Assembly: GCA_009767595.1 (NCBI GenBank)
Contig: VSDK01012950.1
Coordinates: 477,463-541,462, forward strand
Length of the DNA stretch: 64,000 nt
DNA from: Symbiodinium kawagutii
Lineage: Eukaryota; Sar; Dinophyceae; Suessiales; Symbiodiniaceae
Direction of reading: 5' to 3'
Shown: positions 12,025 to 23,446 of the stretch, piece by piece
Layout: every line of letters begins with the position of its first letter
How positions within the stretch are numbered: position 1 is the stretch's first letter
Program-made: the position numbers and the translations under genes
Notes under the pieces: model-generated
Database searches by the model: none
The model's input: the letters and a program-made list of their open reading frames with translations, nothing else
What the model was told of the DNA's origin: nothing

Positions 12025-12140
12025 TCAAGTCTTGCTTGAAATTGCCATTGCCCTCTGGAACGCTAAAACCCGGGGCTGAACAAACGCATCCAGGGGACGC
12101 TCGCGGCTTCCCAGAACAACACACCAAGGAGGCGTGTTTT
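12025..12140 (-). CDS. candidate exon, function unknown
   Basis: Acceptor GCATCAG then an open minus frame with ENTPPWCVVLGSRERPLDAF followed by VQPRVLAFQRAMA, ending at TGA (12025-12027) or at an earlier GT donor inside CGG|GTTTTA. Protein-like composition and codon bias. No family recognised. Confidence 0.5.
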
Positions 12141-12595
12141 CTGATGCTTGACTACCATTTGGTTAGGCCACTCCCCCTAGCTGCTCTTAGCTCCCCCTCT
12201 AGCTGGCCATAGGAATACCCCTGGCTCCTTAGCTCCTTCCCACGAACATGATTTGTCACTGCTGCTGACATAAATTGTTGCTTTGTTGTTGTTTTTGTTG
12301 GCACTGGTCGACTTTTGGTTGCAAAAAAGGTGCAGCACATCACCAACATTTCTTATCGCATTTCACTTCAAACCCAAACGTTGCTCAATTTGATTTGACA
12401 TACGCAGGTACATTTATCTACGCGGCTGTGGGTCAATTCCCTGTACCCCTTGGAAACATCCTATAAATGACCAAACTAGTCTTTATTGGTATGTTCACCC
12501 ACTCATGTCTTGGTTGCCTGCCCCTAGGTATCCCTGGTGTAACCATTGTTTCCCCTATGATCGTTGGGTATCCCCCTCATAATTGATGGTTCATG

Positions 12596-12700
12596 ACCGG
12601 ACCCATGGCCCTGGCCGAGCCAGCTCGCCGCTACGTAAGGAGCTTCCGAACTGTCCTAACCTCCAAGTCATCTGGTCATGGATCAAACCAAGGGGGCGCC
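12596..12700. other. GC-rich coding-like island, strand unresolved
   Basis: Plus reading ALAEPARRYVRSFRTVLTS and minus reading DSSEAPYVAASWLGQGHGS are both plausible exon peptides. Splice signals do not decide. Confidence 0.3.
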
Positions 12701-13121
12701 TGCGCTTGTGCTAAGTTGGCATTTACCCTCGAACCAATCTGATTCAACAATTAACAAAAAAACACAAAACAGGTGCATGTGGTCAGTTTGGTGCTAGAGC
12801 AAGTCATTGAACCTGTTGATGTTGCCGAAATTGAAATGATCACATTGCCATTTCCCGGAGAAGTTTTACAAAACAACAAAGCCATCCCACCAAAAATGTC
12901 CTTTTTCAAAAGCAGTACACAGTTAGATGTCGGCAATTTCAGTGAAGCGAACATAAACAACAAGACCAGAAACACTTTCTCTCAGATTTTTCACCCACGA
13001 ATGAAGCATCAGAAACCATCAGAAAGCACCTAGACCATCATTAAGTCGATATTGCAACCCATGTTCACCATCTTTCACCCAGAAACGATCCTCATCCCAC
13101 TGGTCATCCCCGTTCGCTCAC

Positions 13122-13217
13122 CTGGGCTCTGGCGGGTTGTAGAAGACATCGCACCACCTGGGGCGGTCGGAGGATCAGCAAGTCCCCAATCTGGTCGAGT
13201 TTTCCCCAATGGGAAGT
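13122..13217 (-). CDS. candidate internal exon, 32 codons
   Basis: Minus strand: acceptor TTGGGTCAG|ACTTCC, 32 phase-0 codons TSHWGKLDQIGDLLILRPPQ then VVRCLLQPARAQ, and a textbook donor CAG|GTGAGCG. Amphipathic, helix-prone. A different minus frame (13075-13302) and a plus frame are also open but lack paired splice sites. Function unknown. Confidence 0.6.
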
Positions 13218-13961
13218 CTGACCCAATCGTGGGGACTTGACCCAAGGTCAGTGGTTCACTTGAAATCTGCAAGTCCGATTCTGGTGAATGATCGTGGTTC
13301 ACTTGATCTCGGTCAGTGGTTCATCTTGGTCAGTGGGTAAAAATGGTTTGCAGAAACGACAACGCATGAACTTAAAACATAGCGAATGACGGTGGATAAC
13401 GAAAAAACATGTACATGGTATCGTGATAGTATCTAAAAAGCTTTATCTTCTAGAGACCTTGAATCACGTTGAACAGCAAGAGATGATAGTAAAATCATTG
13501 CAAAGCCTGTGAAGCAGCCATGGTTGGGTTTCTTTCAGCCGGAACAACCGAGTCACTGTGAGGTTTTTGTCAATCGAAAAGGTCTAATGCATCTAACCTT
13601 CTTGAACTATTTTTTGCCTTTCCCTACCTCTCAAATGGGCGGTGACTCATCGCAGCAATTGAAACTAGAGCCTCAACAAACGCAGGGGAGGTCTACCTGG
13701 TCGAAATCCAAGGTTATATGGTTCATCTTGATAATCCTATTAATATATAATGGTTGATGGTACTGATCAAAGTATTGCGGCATGAGGTGTTAATTACTGC
13801 AAATAGTTCTGGGTCAGATCCTCTGTTTGGTTGAAATGCAATCAGTAGAGTTGGCTACTGATGGTTACACTACTGTACAATTGACCATGGTCATCAAATC
13901 ACGGCGGGAGTAGGTAGGTTCATCAGCCGCGACACCAATCAATCTATCGTTCAATTCAAAT

Positions 13962-14070
13962 CAAATCAAATCGATTCAAATCAAATCAAATCAAATCAAA
14001 TCAAATCAAATCAATCAATCCATCAATCAATCAATCCATCAAATCAATGAATCAATCAAATCAATCAATA
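13962..14070. repeat. (AAATC)n and (AATC)n tandem array
   Basis: Pentanucleotide AAATC repeats grading into tetranucleotide AATC repeats. Confidence 0.9.
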
Positions 14071-14202
14071 GGTTTCAATTTCTGGAATTAGACAAGTGAT
14101 TTCAATTCGGTACCAATTTGCAAAACACCTTTATCAACGAATCAACAGTTGAATTAGATGATATTGGTCGATCAAACCTACATGTTTCAGTGGTTTCCAC
14201 AC

Positions 14203-14292
14203 CTGCGGTGGTTGGCCATTGGCCAATGAAACTGCTTTGTTGCCGGTTGGTCATTCAGTGCCTTTACGGTTCTGGTTATAGTCAAGAGTTGC
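14203..14292 (-). CDS. candidate internal exon
   Basis: Acceptor GAGTTGTAG then QLLTITRTVKALNDQPATKQ and FHWPMANHR, ending at the donor CCGCAG|GTGTGG. All on the minus strand. It follows the exon/element pair at 14318-14600 in transcription order. Function unknown. Confidence 0.55.
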
Positions 14293-14317
14293 CTACAACT
14301 CCGAAGGTACATGTCAG

Positions 14318-14357
14318 AGAATCTCCCATTTCTGAATGGTTGCCCCATTCTCTACAT
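14318..14357 (-). CDS. short reading frame just downstream (minus) of a family B element
   Basis: After the minus-strand end of the family B element an AG (CCACATAG) is followed by VENGATIQKWEIL and a TGA. Short; supported mainly by its position next to the element. Confidence 0.35.
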
Positions 14358-14363
14358 CTATGT

Positions 14364-14476
14364 GGCAGTGGGTCAAAACCCCGTACCCCTGCTTCCCCTA
14401 TCATTAACCATTGTTTTCCCTATTATTGGTTGGTCATTATCCACCATTATGGGTTGGTTAATATTGACCCATAGCC
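14364..14476. mobile_element. family B introner-like element, copy 2
   Basis: 113 bp with inverted tips GGCAGTGGGTCAAAACC and TTGACCCATAGCC. It contains CCCCGTACCCCTG and the CATTAACCATTGTTTTCCCT core. Coding-like frames lie on both sides on the minus strand, as expected if it is an intron. Confidence 0.8.
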
Positions 14477-14600
14477 ATGTTAATTTCTCCATACAACGTT
14501 TAACCCACTGTGCAGCCATAGTCAACTGGCTGTCGGCCACAACCCAGAGCAACCAAATGAATATTTTGGTGACCAATTGAGCCGTAAAACGAATATTGAC
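14477..14600 (-). CDS. candidate exon with hydrophobic helix, upstream of family B element
   Basis: The minus frame reads FTAQLVTKIFIWLLWVVADS then QLTMAAQWVKRCMEKLTW and reaches the element tip at the GC donor ATG|GCTATGG. The FIWLLWVV stretch may be a membrane segment. Start boundary not resolved; function unknown. Confidence 0.45.
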
Positions 14601-15179
14601 CAATAGTCACAAGCAGCAAATAGTTGATTGATATTCTGTATAAATCCAACCATCAAACAAAATCATATTAGACAGTCAAACTGCGATTGGATACGGAATC
14701 TCAACTGTTAGGACCAACAATGGGTATATGATCTCAACCTTGTGATTAGCGTATACGTGGGGATCCTGCACCCAATCACCCAAACATGTGGTAGGTATAG
14801 TTGATATTATATATTGTGAGAACGTACAACGGACTGGTTATACAACATAATATGTTGATATTGTACAACCAATCACCAAGCCAATACATATACAACTAGT
14901 ATCACTTATACCCAATAATCAACCTCTCTGTCACACCAAGACACACTGGCATGCTTCGATACGAGCACAGTGGAGCACCGCAACACACCGTCTGGGTCAA
15001 ATCATCCTGGTCAAGCATCCACCCGGGGAAAGGGCTGTGGGTCAAGCCCCCCCCTACCCCTGGCTTTCTTTGTCAAGTACAAATAAAGACTACCTGACTT
15101 GACAAGTCAACTACAGATAAAAACTACCTGACTTGACAAATAAACGTATAAATTACCTCCGAAACACTCCACATTCAAG

Positions 15180-15382
15180 TCAGGATTCCTCCTTCCCCGC
15201 GGCTTCCCCAGCAGCGGCTGCTCCCCGGGCCCAGTTTTCCTGGGTCAGAAATTCATCATCCCAGCGAGCTTCATGATGATTTGCGTACCCCAGGGATCGC
15301 CATTACTGAAGTAGAAAATAGTCATGCGCCTCAAAGGCTCCAGTTTCTCAGAATCCAAAGTGGCCAATGCTTCTTCTTCTTT
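15180..15382 (-). CDS. candidate exon with internal frameshift
   Basis: The minus frame from 15382 reads ALATLDSEKLEPLRRMTIFY then FSNGDPWGTQIIMKLAGMMN and stops at TGA 15245-15247. The next frame continues with TQENWARGAAAAGEAAGKEE and stops at 15180. The peptides abut so closely that a single missing base near 15245 would join them. This may be an assembly indel, a lesion, or the end of one exon next to unrelated sequence. No family recognised. Confidence 0.5.
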
Positions 15383-15644
15383 TTTTAAAAGGTTGTCTGG
15401 TAATCATTTGATGTGTAGCCTGCGATTATACTAGGTAGAACTGGCAAATGGCCAGAGGCATAATGTATCTTGAGTCGGTAGGTTGTTTTGCGTTCTGCCC
15501 ACCATTCCTTGTTTTGTGACAGGTTTGATCTTGGATAACAGCACATACAAAAGAATGGTTGTATCAAACAACATGATTTCATTGCATCGTAAATCATAAA
15601 AACAAACTCATCTTACGAATCATGGCCCCCTATGGTTTTTCGAC

Positions 15645-15871
15645 CTACATGACATGTTCTGACGTGCTGGGGTGACTCTAAACACATGGTCCTGGTACAG
15701 GGCATAAACAGGCCCCAGAACAGCATGAATCACTGCCCTTCTCCGTGACTTGGGGACGGATGGGGGTTTGATTCCGTACTTGGACGATCCAAGTGACCCG
15801 CGTTCTGATGCTGGCGATCGATTTACCAATGAGCCCAGGTTGATGCTCGTATCAACCTCGCCAAACACATC
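15645..15871 (-). CDS. candidate internal exon, 75 codons
   Basis: Acceptor TTTCTCAG|GATGTG, a long open minus frame starting DVFGEVDTSINLGSLVNRSP, containing KYGIKPPSVPKSRRRAVIHA and VYALYQDHVFRVTPARQNMS, and donor TGTAG|GTCGAA. One of the best exon calls in the left half. Probably the same gene as 15180-15382. Function unknown. Confidence 0.65.
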
Positions 15872-16138
15872 CTGAGAAATAAATCAATAGTAATTAATCA
15901 ATGTTCACCAACAAATCAACGCAAATCATCAAGAAAAAAAAGTAACCAACCAAGATCAAACAATAATTTCAGTAAGCATCAAGATACAGTAACCACATTA
16001 TTAACCCATATTCAATCACCTAAGATAAATATGAAACTGATAGTAGCAATTGAAACCATTGGTTCTTGGCCATTATATAATCATGATTAGTCATGAGTTG
16101 ACAATACGTTTTAGCCACTAAGCATAGTACAAACCATG

Positions 16139-16231
16139 CTGGTTGGTGGGTTCAACCACGATTAAAAAAAAACATGCTTGTCAACCCACCAGTCAATTGT
16201 AAATCTAGACATGCTTAAAACCACCAACCAG
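16139..16231. mobile_element. family A introner-like element, copy 4
   Basis: 93 bp between CTGGTTGGTGGGTTCAACC and AAACCACCAACCAG. Followed by the same TAGTTRTGCAACTATTGTTG flank seen right of copies 1 and 5, so that flank may be part of a longer element. Confidence 0.75.
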
Positions 16232-16319
16232 TAGTTATGCAACTATTGTTGTTTGTTGCCCCTTATCATTAACCATCATTCATAGGGCGAACATCCCTGT
16301 AAATCCTGATAAAACCCTT

Positions 16320-16400
16320 AAAAATTCCTAAAAATCCCATGGTTTCCCATGGTTTGCCTATAAAATCCCAGGGTTTCCCTATAAAATCCCAGGGTTTCCC
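16320..16400. repeat. 22-bp tandem repeat beside an exon
   Basis: Units of CCCATGGTTTCC and CCTATAAAATCCCAGGGTTT, two to three copies, ending 12 bp before the coding island at 16413. Confidence 0.8.
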
Positions 16401-16412
16401 CATCAAACTCAC

Positions 16413-16501
16413 CATGCTTAATCCTCTGCTGGCACCCTGCCTCGCCCAGGAGCTCGGACTCCTGGGTGCCCGCCGTTTGCCGTGCAGCCGGATGAGCACG
16501 G
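16413..16501 (-). CDS. candidate internal exon
   Basis: Acceptor CACCACAG and donor CATG|GTGAGT on the minus strand enclose AHPAARQTAGTQESELLGEA followed by GCQQRIKH. Strong codon bias and canonical splice sites. Function unknown. Confidence 0.55.
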
Positions 16502-17584
16502 CTGTGGTGGATGATTGATGGTTGACGATAGATGATCATGGATGATCATGGATGATTAGTGGTGGATGATCATGGATGAGTAGTGGTGGATGATCATGGA
16601 TGATAGCCATGCATTATTACCACCACTATTATGAAGACTCAATCATAGTCGTTGATGATTCATAATGGTTGATTTTGAAAGATGGTTCATAATGGTTGGA
16701 TCATAGATCAATAGTGGTGGATGATTGTTGATGATTCATCATGGTTATGGATCATTCACCATTGATGATTGATGCTTCTTAAGATTTTATAGTGGATGAT
16801 TGATTGATCGTATGCTAGCGGGCACAGCCCTCAGCTTCAAAGTCAAAGATTGATTGATAGTTGCTGATGATTGATTGATAGTAGTGGATGATTGATGGTT
16901 GATGATTGATGATCATTAGTGATTGATGCTTCATAAGAGTTGATCATGACAGTTGGGTCATAGATCTTTAGTGGTTGATGATCGTTGATGATTCATCAAC
17001 GTTGATAATGATAGATGATCATGGATAATCATAGTGGTTCAGGTTGATCGTGGTTGATCTTCATAATTGATTTCAACTTGTTCGTTCAGGATACTTGATG
17101 ATTCATAATGATTCGTGATTGAAATCGACACGGCTCATCATGAGCGCAAATGGTCGTTAGTGACGCTTTATGAGGGTGACGGTGGATTCTGCTGACAATG
17201 AACGATACTTAATTTGTCAATGACTGAAGTTAAGTTAATGACTGAAGTGAATGATGACATTAATACTAGTTGGTGGTTCATAGCTGTATTGTTCATACTA
17301 GTTGGTGGTTAATGACTAAAGCTAATGATGTTTGACGATTCATAGTGTTTCATACTGAAATGGTGCCCTGTCTGATGCGGAAATTGGTGGTTGATAACGT
17401 GAACAAATCTTAGTTGACGCAACACATTGAGTTGCAATTATTTACCACTAGACTATTATCGGATTTAGCAGTATTCAACGAACTACTACCAAGCACTATG
17501 GGATTTAGCAGTATTCCACTACTATAGGATATATATTCCACCAATACTTCATCTTAATCCTTTCTGCTTTTCCCGGTCGCTGAC
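16502..17584. other. intron-like spacer
   Basis: Dominated by GATGATTGATGG, GATGATCATGG and TTGATGATTCAT words next to the exon at 16413, turning A/C-rich (CTACTACCAAGCACTA) before the next exon. No gene seen. Confidence 0.5.
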
Positions 17585-17706
17585 CAAACAGTCCCACCAC
17601 CGAAACCGCCATTCGCCCACACGCCTTGTGGTAAAAGTGGATGTCCACCTGCACCAGGACATGGTGACGGAAGAGCCATTCATGGCTGGTGGTTAGCCAG
17701 GACGAC
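17585..17706 (-). CDS. candidate internal exon
   Basis: Minus frame SSWLTTSHEWLFRHHVLVQV then DIHFYHKACGRMAVSVVGLF, after acceptor GGTCCCCAG and ending at donor TTTG|GTCAGC. Natural composition with clear codon bias. Function unknown. Confidence 0.6.
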
Positions 17707-19129
17707 CTGGGGACCCGAGTTAGTTATGGAGGGTTTATAGTGGCTAATGTGATGGTTAATCATGGTTAGGGATGATAACTAACAGCGATGGTTAAACAAT
17801 TACGATTCAGAGATAGTTCATTGATGGTTAACAACGCGTATTAGCAGGGGAGTCATAAGCAATAATGATAAGGGATAGAAAACGATGATGGATGGTTTAT
17901 GACTACAAATGGTAGATAAACTGGATGATTTGGGGCTTCCCTATTTTGAGAAGCACCCATATCATGTTATCATGTTGCTTAAATACTGATTGAATAGTGG
18001 TTGGAGAATGCCACAAGAATGGATGAAGCATGGACGAAGCCTGGGTGAAGAAAAAAGTTGAAGAATGGTTGGAGAATGCATCCATCACTGAATTCTGGTT
18101 TATTGGGCAACATTGCTTCGTTGATGGTGAATCACAATGCTGGTGTGAATGGGAAAAAGCTAGATGAATGAAAGTGTTCAGCATTGATCCACCACTAGTG
18201 ACCGTGCCATGTTTTTTTCCTCACAGATCTTTGGTGACTCACATTAACCATGATCAACCAGTATTGAATGCTGCTTAGACTAATAGCCGTTGAGCAACAT
18301 TGTCATCAATTTTCCAAAAACTACCCATCGCATCGCAAACAATTTGTCTATTAGTTTCCATAAGTTTAGCCGCTAGCTAACCATCACCAATCAGTCCCTC
18401 CGGTGACTTAGCTACTCTTCCTGATAAACAATCGTTTGCCATTATTCTTCTTGCCTGTTGCTAAGTCCCGACCAACCCTGGAGGATGAAAAGCCTGTCCA
18501 TCATGGTGGCTCATTGATGGTGAGTTGGCAAATATTATTGCAATCAAACCATCACTAACCACTAATAAATCGTAGCTCACCATTACTTGGCCATCAAGTA
18601 ACAAATGTTGACGTCATTTGCCAATAGTTCACCATTGATTTGACTGACCATTCGAGTTACACCTATTGACCCCAAAGTGAACCACTATAGCTGGCCATTA
18701 TGTGTCAGTGTATCTAACAATTAGTCAGTCATTGGCCGGCCATTACTCAGCAGCTTACCCGGAGTTCACCATCAATGACTGTCATTGGTTAGCGATGAGT
18801 TTACCCTTCTATACAAATTAACAATCAGTTGCCAATCACTAGTGTACCATGCAACAATCATTTACGACTTTTGAAACAGTCAACCAGTAGATAACCAATA
18901 GTCATGATTCGATGATTAACCCGGCAATTCCTGTTGATTGTTGGTCAATGTTGGTAACTCATTGTATCCTGTACCAATTCACAATCTAATCTTGGATGAG
19001 CATTAGTTAGCCCTCCAACCCTTTTATGAGCTGAGAAAAGGAGATGCACGTGTGATCATCACGCCTGGGTGGATTGCACCAGCCCTTGTCATATGCCATC
19101 CTACGGCCATCATCATCTCATCATCTCCC
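17707..19129. other. intron-like spacer with a family C fragment
   Basis: The left half is G/T-rich (GGTTAGGGATGATAAC); the right half (18230-19070) is C/A-rich (ACCATGATCAACCAGT). A family C fragment (TTTGGGGCTTCCCTATTTTG) lies at 17929-17958. No coding sequence recognised. Confidence 0.5.
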
Positions 19130-19322
19130 CTTCCAGGAACCGCCTCTTGTCCACTCTGCTCCAAAAGGTCGGCAGCGTGGTTCAGATCCTGAACGCTTCC
19201 AGCCGCGGCTGAAGCTTCACAAGAAATGGGGGAACCCTCCGGCAGTCCCCAACTGCCCGGGCTATGGATGGCACCATCAGCTATGCCTGGCAGTTCCTCA
19301 CCTAGTTGCGCAGAAAATCCAC
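19130..19322 (-). CDS. candidate exon, acidic, about 64 codons
   Basis: The minus frame reads FSAQLGEELPGIADGAIHSP, GSWGLPEGSPISCEASAAAG and SVQDLNHAADLLEQSGQEAV. Codon bias is good. The 5' boundary is near GGATTTTCTGCG (no clear AG) and the 3' boundary may be a GA or GG donor after GGAAGG. The plus strand is also open. Function unknown. Confidence 0.5.
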
Positions 19323-19958
19323 GATTTGTTAACCATCAAAATGATGATTTTCAGCGGGACCAGGTTAGGGACTGCCAAAGGGTAAATTGTGGTTCTCATG
19401 GTGAACTGGTTCGTTTGTGTGGCTGAACTGGCGAAAATAAGTCTTGATTCGTTTACTATAATAGTTCCTCATGGGTCAACGAATGGATAACTAATGGCAA
19501 GCTGATTACTATCAAATGGTTGACTAAAGGTTGTGTAATGGTTTCCGTTACCCTTATTTCTAGTGAACATAGCTGCTAAGTATCATGGTTATTGAAGGCT
19601 CTGTTCCTATAACTAAAACGGTGCATCGATGGTGAACTAATGCTAAACACATGTGAACACGGGCCACTTGACGGTCATCAAATGTCGAATTACCAGAAAC
19701 ATGTTAATTAATGCTGGTTCGTGACGCTTCACTCATGAGAAATTTATTGGTTGATTGATCCCTACTTGATGGTTGGCTGATGGGCCCAAAACTTTGCAAT
19801 AGGGGCATAGTATCAATAATCAACTGATTGGCGTTGATCATCACAAGTGATATGATTCATAATGAGTATAAAAAACAATGTATAAATCAATGAGTATCAA
19901 GCTTAATTAGTATTCATCATGGCATTGATAATCAGTATGAATGAGCAGCCATGAATTT

Positions 19959-20112
19959 TCACGATTCAGCAACGCACAAAAACCACACTGGCGCGAAGCG
20001 GATTGTGCGCCAGGGTGGCAAGCCGGCCGTCTGTTCCGGCACACGGGAAACGCTACCGGTGGATATTTTATGACAAGGCTTGGCCCCTTCAAGGGTGGGC
20101 GCAGTGCTGGTA
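19959..20112 (-). CDS. coding island, strand uncertain
   Basis: The minus frame gives STAPTLEGAKPCHKISTGSV then SRVPEQTAGLPPWRTIRFAP and a stop. The plus frame WREADCAPGWQAGRLFRHTG is almost as convincing. Flanking composition does not discriminate because it is symmetric under reverse complement. Confidence 0.35.
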
Positions 20113-20869
20113 ACTGCCCATGATTCTGAAGCAAACTGGACTCTTCTATGATTTGAATAGTACGATAAACGCCTGTTGTTGCTGATAACCATTGGGCCCA
20201 AATCATTTGGTTGTGTATTAGCCACTGCTTGTCACTGGATCAGTCTAAGTTGTTGGCGAAGCAAGTCGTTGATCAGATTTTGACTAGCCTCCGGTAGATT
20301 AAACTGGGGAGAGATCCTGTTGCCATGTTTGGATCACTTCGTTTTTCTCTGATGGTGGTTTTGGCTCAGCAAGCCCCGGCCCTCGATCGGGAAATAGAAA
20401 GAGGCGAAAATCCAGTACATACTCAAATTCTATACATTGGGAGTTCTATGCAACAAGTAAACTTGTGAACTGGTGGTGTCCAGCTCGCGCTATCAAATGA
20501 CAGAATACTGGCAGCTACCGGATTGTGATCCGCCATAGGCACTCAAAAAAGTTTGACCTGCACGGCAACTACCTTTACGTTATTCATGGCAATTGGTGGC
20601 TACCTCATCTAGACACTAAATTAAGTTTTTCTGCATGATGTAGCAGGAGCATGTAATCATTGGCAGTCTAAAATCCATTGAACATCATTAAGTAAGCGTC
20701 AAAAACTAACATCTAACCAACCTTGATTTGCAAGCAACCATCACAAACTAACATCGCAAAACATTGAATGAATATCACTAACACCAAACCACGAACCGTA
20801 ATGAATTATCATTAACCATCTAAGTATCCTTACCTGTCATTCACATCTCTCATCGCTCTGCATCACCGG

Positions 20870-20995
20870 TCAGCCCTCCGGTCGCCCAGGGACTTGCACT
20901 GCCACGTCGTTGATGCTATAGACTTCGTCTCCTGCAATGGCGACTGCGCTGCACGTGGCGCACCACCAGTCGTACCGACACAGTTTGTTACAGCA
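20870..20995 (-). CDS. candidate terminal exon, Cys-rich, 42 codons including stop
   Basis: Acceptor GACACCAG then CCNKLCRYDWWCATCSAVAI followed by AGDEVYSINDVAVQVPGRPE, G and TGA, all phase 0 on the minus strand. Five cysteines in the first 14 residues (CC..C.....C..C) suggest a metal-binding or disulphide motif. Could instead splice before the stop. Function unknown. Confidence 0.55.
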   Translation of the reverse strand, partial: CCNKLCRYDWWCATCSAVAIAGDEVYSINDVAVQVPGRPEG

Positions 20996-22389
20996 CTGGT
21001 GTCAGGGCGGTGGCATCAGGATTTGTATACTTATTCATGAGAATATGGTTAGATTATCCCATCAAAACACTTGACATATACGTTATGCATGTAAGTTCGT
21101 GCATTTGTATCAATGATGAAAGGAATTGGTGTGATGCTACTTGTCTACTGCTCATATTATGTCTTTATGTTGATGTATGTTGATAGCGTTGACCGTATTC
21201 TGATTGTCACTATCCGTATGTGATTGTTTACGCAGTATTTTATTAGAGACCCGGTAAAACTGAAGGGTGGGCTATTATTATACTATTGTCATGGGGTTCC
21301 CATTGAATTATGACTGATATACCACTATTTGTGTATACAGTAGACTATGTCTATCAAAATACATGTATACAAACATCTCTGCATCATACGGATACTAGTT
21401 TTGGTATACCATCAGGAATTCCAAGTACATTCTCAGGAGATCAACACAAACTACTACTTTACAAATTACCCTCTGGTAAACTAACCTGGAAGTTGGAAAT
21501 CCACCATTTATAGCTGGCTCACCTAGACTAAACTGGTGATATTTCCCTCCAGCTAAGTTTCCCAGAGTGTAATGATACATCACAGGAGGGGACATCCCAC
21601 ATGGATCATGGCTGCGAGCGCCCATGGTTCACATCCCAGGAACACCCCTGCGCTGTTGGGATGTTCTCCTACCTTGGTTGGTACGCAGCTCGTCATAGAA
21701 CCATTGGCCCATACCTACCCTCAACCAATTGACCATTGCTATCTTTCATAAAATGATGAGGAACACATTTCAAACTATAAACCTCTTTGATTCACGAAGG
21801 GGTGACATCCTTGAACTGTTTGACCATTGATCATTACGAACTAGCTGACATCATGAAACCAGGAAACCACGAAACCATGAACCACTAACCGTAGCCATCT
21901 TGACCATTAACCAGTACTCACATGTACTCACCATAATCAATCACTATAAATATAAACTACTAAGCAATCGTCAATCAACCATCTTAGGAACAACTGTTAA
22001 ACATTAATTAACAATGTTAGTACAACTCATAGCCATCATTAATGTTAACTCCGGATTCACCCCTAGTCGCTCTTTGATTAATAGGGGGGCCCAAAAATGC
22101 CAACTAGAGTCACTCACAATTCGCTAGAAGATTAAATAACCATCATTGGCTATCATTAAGAAATAGCCATCACTTCAAATCAAAGCCATGCTTAACAAAT
22201 AACAGCCACAATCATTTAATCATTAAAACATCATCATAGTCAATCATTCATCACTAGTGTCACTAACAAATCATAGCCATCAACAACAAAATCATAGCCA
22301 TTCACTAACATTCATCAATAGATAACAATTCAGAAACATTTGCTGACAAATCATAGCCACCATTCGGATCATTCCATGTCTCATGGTCA
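20996..22389. other. intron-like spacer
   Basis: AT-rich, with family D copy 2 inside and a long C/A-rich right half (21830-22370: AACCATGAACCACTAACC). The frame 21310-21513 plus runs into the D element and is not credible. Confidence 0.45.
21467..21572. mobile_element. family D inverted-repeat element, copy 2
   Basis: 106 bp, left tip TACCCTCTGGTAAACTAACC, right end GCTAAGTTTCCCAGAGTGTA. More diverged than copy 1 but the same length class and tip sequence. Confidence 0.75.
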
Positions 22390-22545
22390 CCTCACCGGGA
22401 AGTGCCGCACCTTCATGGAGCCCCAAGTGAGCGGCGTCAGCCATCACGATGACCTCCCCTGGGCGATGAGTGGTGAGGCTTGGTCCTGGTGGTCAGGCCC
22501 CAAGGGGCCCCCCGGGGCCAAGGGTCGATGTTACTTAATAAGTGG
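22390..22545. other. coding-like GC island, strand unresolved
   Basis: The plus frame KCRTFMEPQVSGVSHHDDLP continues with a collagen-like GPKGPPGAKG. The minus frame RPLAPGGPLGPDHQDQASPL is also plausible. Position between C-rich and G-rich flanks is typical of an exon. Confidence 0.3.
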
Positions 22546-23279
22546 GGTAATGGATGCCAATAAGTGGCTCATGATGGCGAATGATGGGCTAATGAGTGGA
22601 ATACTGTGATGAATTGCTTGGCGAGTTGATGGTTAAGTTGATGCTAACCAGTGGTTCGTGATGGGTAATGATGATTAGCTAGGTGGTGAATTGATGGTTA
22701 AGTATCGTTAATTAGCTGGTCAACCATGCTAGATGGTGATCTTGTTGAAATGGTACCACACAGCAGTGGTGTGTCTTCGTATGTGGATGTTTCATGATGT
22801 TTCTATGCAGCTTCTCAAAGCTGTCTGCCAACTGGTATCCAGAACTGGCTCTGTTTCCATTGTTTCCATTGATGATTCCAAACAATACCAGCCCCTCAAA
22901 AAATATGCGAAATGATGCTAAATATAGTGTTGGCATGTGTTGGCTAAAGCTAGTTGATGGTTCACTGACAGTCGTTTGAGAGTTGGTTGATGGTCAACTG
23001 ATAGTGAACAGTTGGTTCTCCATTTTGGTACACCAAAACGCATGACGCTTTGGGCCCTTGGGGCACGGACGTGCTCTTGGCTTTGGGGGATGATGAATCA
23101 CCAAGCTGCTTACCACGATGAGTAAGGGATAATGGTTAACAGGCTCATTACATGAATGATTCATTGATAAATGAAAATGGCTATAAAATTATAAAAAAGT
23201 ATTGATAGATACTAATAGATACTAATAGTATGAATGGCCATCTTTAAGGGCAATCTATTGAAGTCATCAACCAACGGAC

Positions 23280-23446
23280 CCCAACTCCTTAGGTCGTTGA
23301 TCCCCTGGCACCAGACATGGCACGGCGCAAACGGCACCTCGTTGCGAGGCGGCCAAGGGCAGCTTCAGCTGGAAGTCGCTGCTGGCGCGCCACAGCTGCA
23401 GTTTGAAGCGCCCAGCCAAACGACCCACGGGGATGGGAGGTGACAC
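23280..23446 (-). CDS. candidate internal exon, about 55 codons
   Basis: Acceptor CCTTCCGCAG|GTGTCA, then VSPPIPVGRLAGRFKLQLWR, ASSDFQLKLPLAASQRGAVC and AVPCLVPGDQRPKELG, donor GGG|GTCCGT. Strong codon bias on the minus strand. The FKLQLW and FQLKLPL alternation suggests beta strands. Function unknown. Confidence 0.65.

Noticed and set aside
14203-14292. Plus-strand 118-aa frame at 14118-14474
   Set aside because: It runs through a family B element and has no splice logic, while the minus exon has paired splice sites.
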